NCBI GenBank assembly: GCA_947572405.1
Contig: CANPBV010000059.1
Span: forward strand, 1 to 9,462
Direction: 5' to 3'
DNA length: 9,462 bases
From: an uncultured Mycoplasmatota bacterium
GTDB lineage: Bacteria; Bacillota_I; Bacilli_A; RF39; UBA660
The position numbers and the translations under genes were made by a program. Of the stretch, positions 5,636 through 9,462 are shown in pieces (the first letter of the stretch is position 1; every line of letters starts with the position of its first letter). The notes below the pieces were generated by a model. The model did not search any database, was not told the DNA's origin, and was given only the letters and a program-made list of their open reading frames with translations.

Positions 5636-6760
5636 TTACAAAATCCTGTAGAGCATCAATTCTTCATAAGAATTGGCTTTTTGGCTTGTTTGGGCCATAC
5701 TCTACCAATGTAAATTGTCATAAACGGTAATCCCTCGCAGTTTCTCTTAAATGTCTATGCATTTCATTTAACTGAGCCTCTACTTTTCTATTCCCGATAT
5801 GAATCAAGAGGTAATCTCCTGTTTTATTTTTCAACCCAATTTGAACTAACTACAATACAATTTCTGTAGAGTTACCCAAATCTCTTATGGTTAATTTCAT
5901 ACATATTATTTCTGCATTTAATGCTGTATCCTGACTAATATTCATTAGATAATCGGTATTGCCAAATGTAGGTTGACGAATTGCTACGAAATCTTCTTCC
6001 ATATTTTTAATTCACCATGGTTTCAGTACAGAATGAAATGACAGGTTTCTACCCAATAAATTTTCGGTCTTCTCTTCAATTCAGTCTGCATATTTTTGAA
6101 GTGAAGGAATACCATCAAATTCCACTAAATCCTAAGGTCATCTATTTTGATGACTATACTACTCTGATCTCCTGGTAAGAACCTGTATATTCTTCTTTAG
6201 TAATTTTTCGGTATAACTGAAAGCAATTTCTACTTCACTTTTTGCTACACTAGCATAAATAGTGAATTACATCCTAAATGCTGTTGTTCGCAATCTTCTG
6301 CCGAATAAAAGTACCTTCTCTACCACATAATTCCTTTTAGGTATTCTTCTTTGTGACTACTTGTGATCATATAAATATAATCAGAGGGCACTTTCTTTCT
6401 AGCATTTTCCACCGCTTCCAATGCAAGCGTATGGCCAAGTTGTCATGCATTGCCACAATGGCTACTAATTGCTATTTCATATTAGGATCTCCTAATAGCA
6501 TAACCCCAGAGAATCCTGTCGATTCATTCACAATTCCAGTGGAAACAATAAGATCTCCATCTGAATTGCACCCAATAGTAGGAACATTTCCTAGTATATT
6601 ATTACCCCTTCCAATACCTTCCTATGATCTTACTCTATAGATGTATATAGAAAAGCGATTATTGGAGTTTTTATTTTCTCTAGAGCCATTTTGGCGCTTT
6701 CCATTCCCGATTCGTAGCTATCTTCTTTTATACTATATCCAACATAGATATTAGTATCTG
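5636..6760 (-). pseudogene. Decayed FIST-domain (FIST_N + FIST_C) sensor protein gene
   Basis: No long frame survives, but joining minus-strand pieces from shifting frames rebuilds a protein of about 375 residues, close to the FIST_N plus FIST_C size. In order: NIYVGYSIKEDSYESG and KTPIIAFLYTSIE (to 6633); NNILGNVPTIGCNSDGD and STGFSGVMLLGD (6610-6475); KKVPSDYIYMITSSHKEEYL (about 6390-6330); VEFDGIPSLQKYAD, KNMEEDFVAIRQPTFGN and GDYLLIHIGNRKVEAQLNE (about 6126-5760); then PFMTIYIG, EYGPNK and a broken end. Internal stops include 6630-6632, 6472-6474 and 6320-6322, with at least three frameshifts. A purine-rich GAGAGGTG (6772-6765) precedes the probable start, whose ATG is lost; a TATAAT (6786-6781) lies upstream. 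FIST proteins sense small ligands in signalling; the original partner is unknown. The open frame 6630-6842 begins before this ribosome binding site and is not the true start. Confidence 0.72.
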
Positions 6761-6852
6761 GATTCACCTCTCTTATTTTGATTATAACACCCATATATAA
6801 TAGCTTTATGATTAATTTCATAAAACTTACCCTTGTTGACATTTAGCTTTAC

Positions 6853-6882
6853 AAAAAGATATAGCCTTTCCTCTATATCTTT
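6853..6882 (-). terminator. Terminator of ligA
   Basis: On the minus strand, AAAGATATAG (6882-6873) and CTATATCTTT (6864-6855) form a perfect 10-bp stem with an 8-base loop. The run of T continues to 6853. It starts about 15 bases after the ligA stop and separates it from the FIST pseudogene. Confidence 0.9.
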
Positions 6883-6896
6883 ATCTTAATATTATA

Positions 6897-8885
6897 TTAC
6901 TTATTTTTTATTTTTTCTAAGAAATCTTGTTCGTTCCATATCAAAATTCCTAACTCTTTTGCCTTGGAAAATTTACTCCCTGGATTGTCACCTACTACTA
7001 CAACATCCGTTTTAGGACTTACAGTACTTGACGTTTTTCCACCCAATAATTCTATTTTTTCTTTTGCCTCTTCTCTCTTTATCGCTACTAATGTTCCTGT
7101 TAATACAAAAGTTTTCCCTAAAAATTCAGCATTTTCACTGATCTTTTTTTCTATATAAGACATATTAACACCAATTGTTCTAAGACTTTGAATAAGTTCT
7201 TTATTTTGCGGTTCTGCAAAATAATTTACAATACTCTCTGCTATGATTTCGCCAATATCATGAACTTCTACCAGTTCCTCATAAGTAGCTTTTTCTAATC
7301 TATCCATCGTTTTAAAATAATCTGCTAAAATTTTCCCAGTCTTTTTACCAACATGACGAATTCCCAAAGCAAATAGGAGCCTCTCTAGGGAATTGGATTT
7401 ACTTTCCTCTATACTATCCAATAAATTTTGAATGCTTTTATTTCCAAAGCCTTCTAATTCCATCAATTCCTCTTTAAACTGATATAATGTATAATAATCT
7501 GAAATGTTTTTTAAATATCCCATATTATAGAAATCCTCTACAATGCTATCCCCGAATCCTTCTATATTCATTGCATCTCTACTCGCATAATGAATCAAAC
7601 CTTCTATTTTTTTTGCATCACAGTGCGGATTTTTACAGTAATATGCTGCTTCTGTTTCTTTTTTCGTAAGAGAGCTTCCACAAATTGGACAATTCTTTAT
7701 CATTTCAAATGGGATTTCCTTTCCTGTTCGGCGTTCTTCTAATACACCTACTACTTCTGGAATTACATCTCCAGCTTTTTTTATTGATACGATATCCCCA
7801 ATACGAATATCCCTCAACATAACATATTCTTCATTATGCAATGTCGTTTTGGAAATTGTGGAACCTGCCAATATTACAGGCTCTAATATAGCATTTGGTG
7901 TTACTTGCCCAGTTCTACCAACACTAAATTTTATATCTCGCAATTTGGTATATACTTCCATTGCTGGAAATTTATAGGCTGTAGCCCATCTTGGATACTT
8001 TGCTGTGTATCCCAACTTCTTCTGCGCATTTAAGTCATCTAATTTAATTACTATTCCGTCAATTTCATAGGGTAATGTTTCTCTATTTTGCGTCCATTTT
8101 TCAATGAACGATAAAAGTTCTTTTATCCCCTCTACTTTTTTAATATTAGGATTTACAGTAAAACCTAATTTTTTCATAAGTTCTAGTGCTTTATAATGGC
8201 TATTTACCCCATACTGTTCTGCATTTGGCAAATGATAAAGAAAACTAGATAAATTTCTGCTAGCCGCTATTTTTGAGTCTAATTGCCTAACACTTCCAGC
8301 AGCTGCATTTCTAGGATTTGCAAATAAATCCATACCATTTCTTTTTCTTTCCTCATTAAGGGAAAGAAAAGAATCCTTCGACATATAAATCTCTCCACGT
8401 ATTTCAATATCCAAAGGTTCTGAAAGAGATAAGGGAATATTTTTAATCGTTTTTACATTATGGGTAATATCCTCCCCAGTTATTCCATCCCCTCTTGTCG
8501 CTCCGCGTACTAATTTTCCATTTTTATATAGCAAAGAAACAGACAAACCATCGATCTTTAATTCGCAAACATATTTTGGATTTGGAATCTCTTTTTTTAC
8601 TCTCTCATCAAATGCAATAATTTCACTCTCATTAAATACATTACTAAGTGATAACATTGGTACTTCATGCACCACTTTGTTAAACCCGTCAATGACCTCA
8701 CCACCAACCCGAACGGTTGGAGAGTCTAATCTCTTAAACTCAGGGTACTTCTCTTCTAATTTGATTAGTTCCCTTAAATAACTGTCATATTCTTGATCTG
8801 TTATCGTTGGTTTATCTAATGTATGATATTCATAACTTGCTCGATTTAGTATTTCTATCAATTCATCCATATGATCTTGTATCAT
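6897..8885 (-). CDS. ligA: NAD-dependent DNA ligase LigA
   Basis: A 662-residue enzyme that seals nicks in duplex DNA using NAD+, needed in replication and repair. All domains are present. Domain Ia (residues 1-65) has the NAD-binding YDSYLREL. The adenylation domain has the nucleotidyl-transfer lysine K110 in ELKIDG, then TRGDG (130), GEI (164), DGIVIK (276) and TAYKFP (302). The OB fold has SVGRTGQVTPNA (321). The zinc finger uses C399, C402, C417 and C422. A helix-hairpin-helix domain covers about 430-575, and a C-terminal BRCT domain starts near 586 (FLGKTFVLTGTL). I chose the ATG at 8885 because GGTG lies 6 bases upstream and the length fits the family (about 660-670). The frame stays open to 9017, but that extra part is hydrophobic, unlike any LigA N-terminus, and contains the probable promoter. 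It is transcribed alone, divergent from the regulator. Confidence 0.97.
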   Translation of the reverse strand: MIQDHMDELIEILNRASYEYHTLDKPTITDQEYDSYLRELIKLEEKYPEFKRLDSPTVRVGGEVIDGFNKVVHEVPMLSLSNVFNESEIIAFDERVKKEIPNPKYVCELKIDGLSVSLLYKNGKLVRGATRGDGITGEDITHNVKTIKNIPLSLSEPLDIEIRGEIYMSKDSFLSLNEERKRNGMDLFANPRNAAAGSVRQLDSKIAASRNLSSFLYHLPNAEQYGVNSHYKALELMKKLGFTVNPNIKKVEGIKELLSFIEKWTQNRETLPYEIDGIVIKLDDLNAQKKLGYTAKYPRWATAYKFPAMEVYTKLRDIKFSVGRTGQVTPNAILEPVILAGSTISKTTLHNEEYVMLRDIRIGDIVSIKKAGDVIPEVVGVLEERRTGKEIPFEMIKNCPICGSSLTKKETEAAYYCKNPHCDAKKIEGLIHYASRDAMNIEGFGDSIVEDFYNMGYLKNISDYYTLYQFKEELMELEGFGNKSIQNLLDSIEESKSNSLERLLFALGIRHVGKKTGKILADYFKTMDRLEKATYEELVEVHDIGEIIAESIVNYFAEPQNKELIQSLRTIGVNMSYIEKKISENAEFLGKTFVLTGTLVAIKREEAKEKIELLGGKTSSTVSPKTDVVVVGDNPGSKFSKAKELGILIWNEQDFLEKIKNK

Positions 8886-8901
8886 GTTAATCACCATATT
8901 C

Positions 8902-8930
8902 ATTATATCATGGGATATTATAATTCGTAA
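8902..8930 (-). promoter_or_regulatory. Probable ligA promoter
   Basis: On the minus strand, TATAAT (8907-8902) is perfect, but the -35 candidate TTACGA (8930-8925, 17-base spacer) is poor. The ATG at 8885 is 17 bases beyond the -10 box, giving a very short leader that begins near the ribosome binding site. Confidence 0.45.
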
Positions 8931-9091
8931 ATTAATAATAAACCCGATTACAAATTTATAATGGAATATGTTATACTTATTTCGAATGATCATCATCAAT
9001 ACGACTAGGTTTAACACATTATTTTATAAAACATAAGTTTTAATGCATGAATCTTGCAATATTTTGTATAAACGAAACATATAAAAGACTA

Positions 9092-9109
9092 TTTTGGTCT
9101 AAACCAAAA
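9092..9109. promoter_or_regulatory. Palindromic operator-like site upstream of the regulator
   Basis: TTTTGGT (9092-9098) and ACCAAAA (9103-9109) form a perfect 7-bp inverted repeat around CTAA. It ends three bases before the putative -35 box of the HTH gene. Autoregulation by the HTH protein is an inference from position only. Confidence 0.45.
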
Positions 9110-9111
9110 AA

Positions 9112-9140
9112 TTACAATTCATTATACGCTACAATAATAA
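9112..9140 (+). promoter_or_regulatory. Possible promoter of the HTH regulator
   Basis: TTACAA (9112-9117) and TAATAA (9135-9140) are spaced by 17 bases. A TACAAT at 9130-9135 is an alternative -10 box but lacks a -35 box at the right distance. The AAGGTG ribosome binding site follows at 9153. Confidence 0.35.
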
Positions 9141-9166
9141 TGTCTTATTAGTAAGGTGTGAGGTTT

Positions 9167-9418
9167 ATGCAATTTAAAAGACTTAAAGACCTAAGAGAAG
9201 ATCATGATCTTACACAAACAGAATTGGCTTCTATGTTAGGAATTTCACAAAGGGGCTTTTCCCATTATGAAAAGGGAGATAATGATATTCCTACAGAAAT
9301 TTTAATTCGCCTTTCACAAATTTATGGAACTTCCACTGATTATATTTTAGGTCTTAGTAATCAAAAAACAAGAGAATATACGCGATCTCCAAAAGATAAA
9401 ATTCAACTAATCGAGTAG
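9167..9418 (+). CDS. Small Xre/HTH_3-type transcriptional regulator with an altered C-terminus
   Basis: An 83-residue protein that is essentially one Cro/C1-type HTH domain. Residues 15-35 (LTQTELASMLGISQRGFSHYE) hold helices 2 and 3; Q28 to H33 would contact DNA. The following KGDNDIPTEILIRLSQIYGTSTDYILGL is the rest of the five-helix bundle. The ATG at 9167 follows AAGGTG with 8-base spacing; a GTG at 9158 is possible but overlaps the ribosome binding site. The last two codons and stop (ATC GAG TAG, 9410-9418) lie inside sequence that looks like the 3' end of an antisense group II intron, so the native C-terminus after L81 is replaced. The DNA-binding domain is whole, so the protein may still work. 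It is divergent from ligA and has a palindrome just upstream. The target genes are unknown. Confidence 0.82.
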   Translation: MQFKRLKDLREDHDLTQTELASMLGISQRGFSHYEKGDNDIPTEILIRLSQIYGTSTDYILGLSNQKTREYTRSPKDKIQLIE

Positions 9419-9462
9419 AGAGAAATAACTAAATTATTTCGTCCCTCTCACACCACCACAGC
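9410..9462 (-). mobile_element. 3' end of a group II intron (domain V edge and domain VI), continues off the window
   Basis: Read on the minus strand, GGTGGTGTGAGAGG (about 9457-9444), then a hairpin GAAATAA/TTATTTC (9440-9434 with 9428-9422), then TCTCTACTCGAT ending at 9410. I know this pattern (GTGGTGTGAGAGG, variable hairpin, CTACTCGAT) as the end of many clostridial group II introns: the tail of domain V followed by domain VI. The outer GAGAG/CTCTC pairs enclose the hairpin. A candidate branch-point A (base 9416) sits seven bases from the 3' end, and the intron ends in AT, as the AY rule expects. The rest of domain V and any reverse transcriptase lie outside the window. Confidence 0.65.

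Noticed and set aside
6353..6640. Plus-strand open frame of 95 codons
   Set aside because: It is antisense to the best-preserved FIST_N part of the pseudogene, has no ribosome binding site, and its product shows no recognisable features.
6761..6842. Start of the FIST frame at the ATG at 6842
   Set aside because: The first residues are unlike FIST proteins, no ribosome binding site precedes that ATG, and a good GAGAGGTG plus TATAAT lie downstream of it, pointing to a lost start near 6757.
8886..9017. 44-residue N-terminal extension of the ligA frame, with a hydrophobic stretch
   Set aside because: LigA proteins start near the MIQDHMDEL region. The extension has no ribosome binding site, is unlike any LigA N-terminus and contains a TATAAT box, so it is untranslated upstream DNA.

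Overview
The window is AT-rich DNA from a low-GC Gram-positive bacterium, most likely a Clostridia member (Lachnospirales-like is a guess). This rests on strong AGGAGG-type ribosome binding sites, sigma-A promoters with TATAAT boxes, CCA-encoding tRNA genes, U-tailed hairpin terminators and a PdaC-like peptidoglycan deacetylase. Nearly everything lies on the minus strand. The exceptions are a lone restriction endonuclease, two tRNA relics and a small helix-turn-helix (HTH) regulator.

Layout. (1) 1-1793: a minus-strand operon with its own promoter and terminator encodes an exonuclease III-type AP endonuclease, a GNAT acetyltransferase and a NUDIX hydrolase. The last two overlap by ATGA. (2) 1906-3375: a membrane-anchored polysaccharide deacetylase of PdaC architecture, with promoter and terminator. 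(3) 3381-4197: divergently transcribed MvaI/BcnI-family restriction endonuclease with all four active-site residues but no methyltransferase in the window. (4) 4211-4345: two decayed plus-strand tRNA relics, Phe-like and Pro-like. (5) 4344-5286: a six-tRNA operon on the minus strand, transcribed Ser-fMet-Asp-Phe-Arg-Pro, and a separate tRNA-Leu unit. (6) 5317-5536: a 54-residue, two-helix membrane protein gene with a good promoter. (7) 5636-6760: a heavily decayed FIST-domain sensor gene, recognisable only by joining pieces from several frames. (8) 6853-8930: ligA, NAD-dependent DNA ligase, as a single-gene unit. (9) 9092-9462: a small Xre-type regulator whose last two codons and stop appear to come from the 3' end of an antisense group II intron that runs off the window.

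Together this is an ordinary housekeeping stretch (DNA repair and ligation, cell-wall modification, tRNAs) interrupted by accessory or decaying material: the orphan restriction enzyme, the tRNA relics, the FIST pseudogene and the intron. I saw no clearly new multi-gene system. The points most worth checking are the orphan MvaI-like enzyme next to tRNA relics, the intron-regulator junction and the unlisted small membrane protein.
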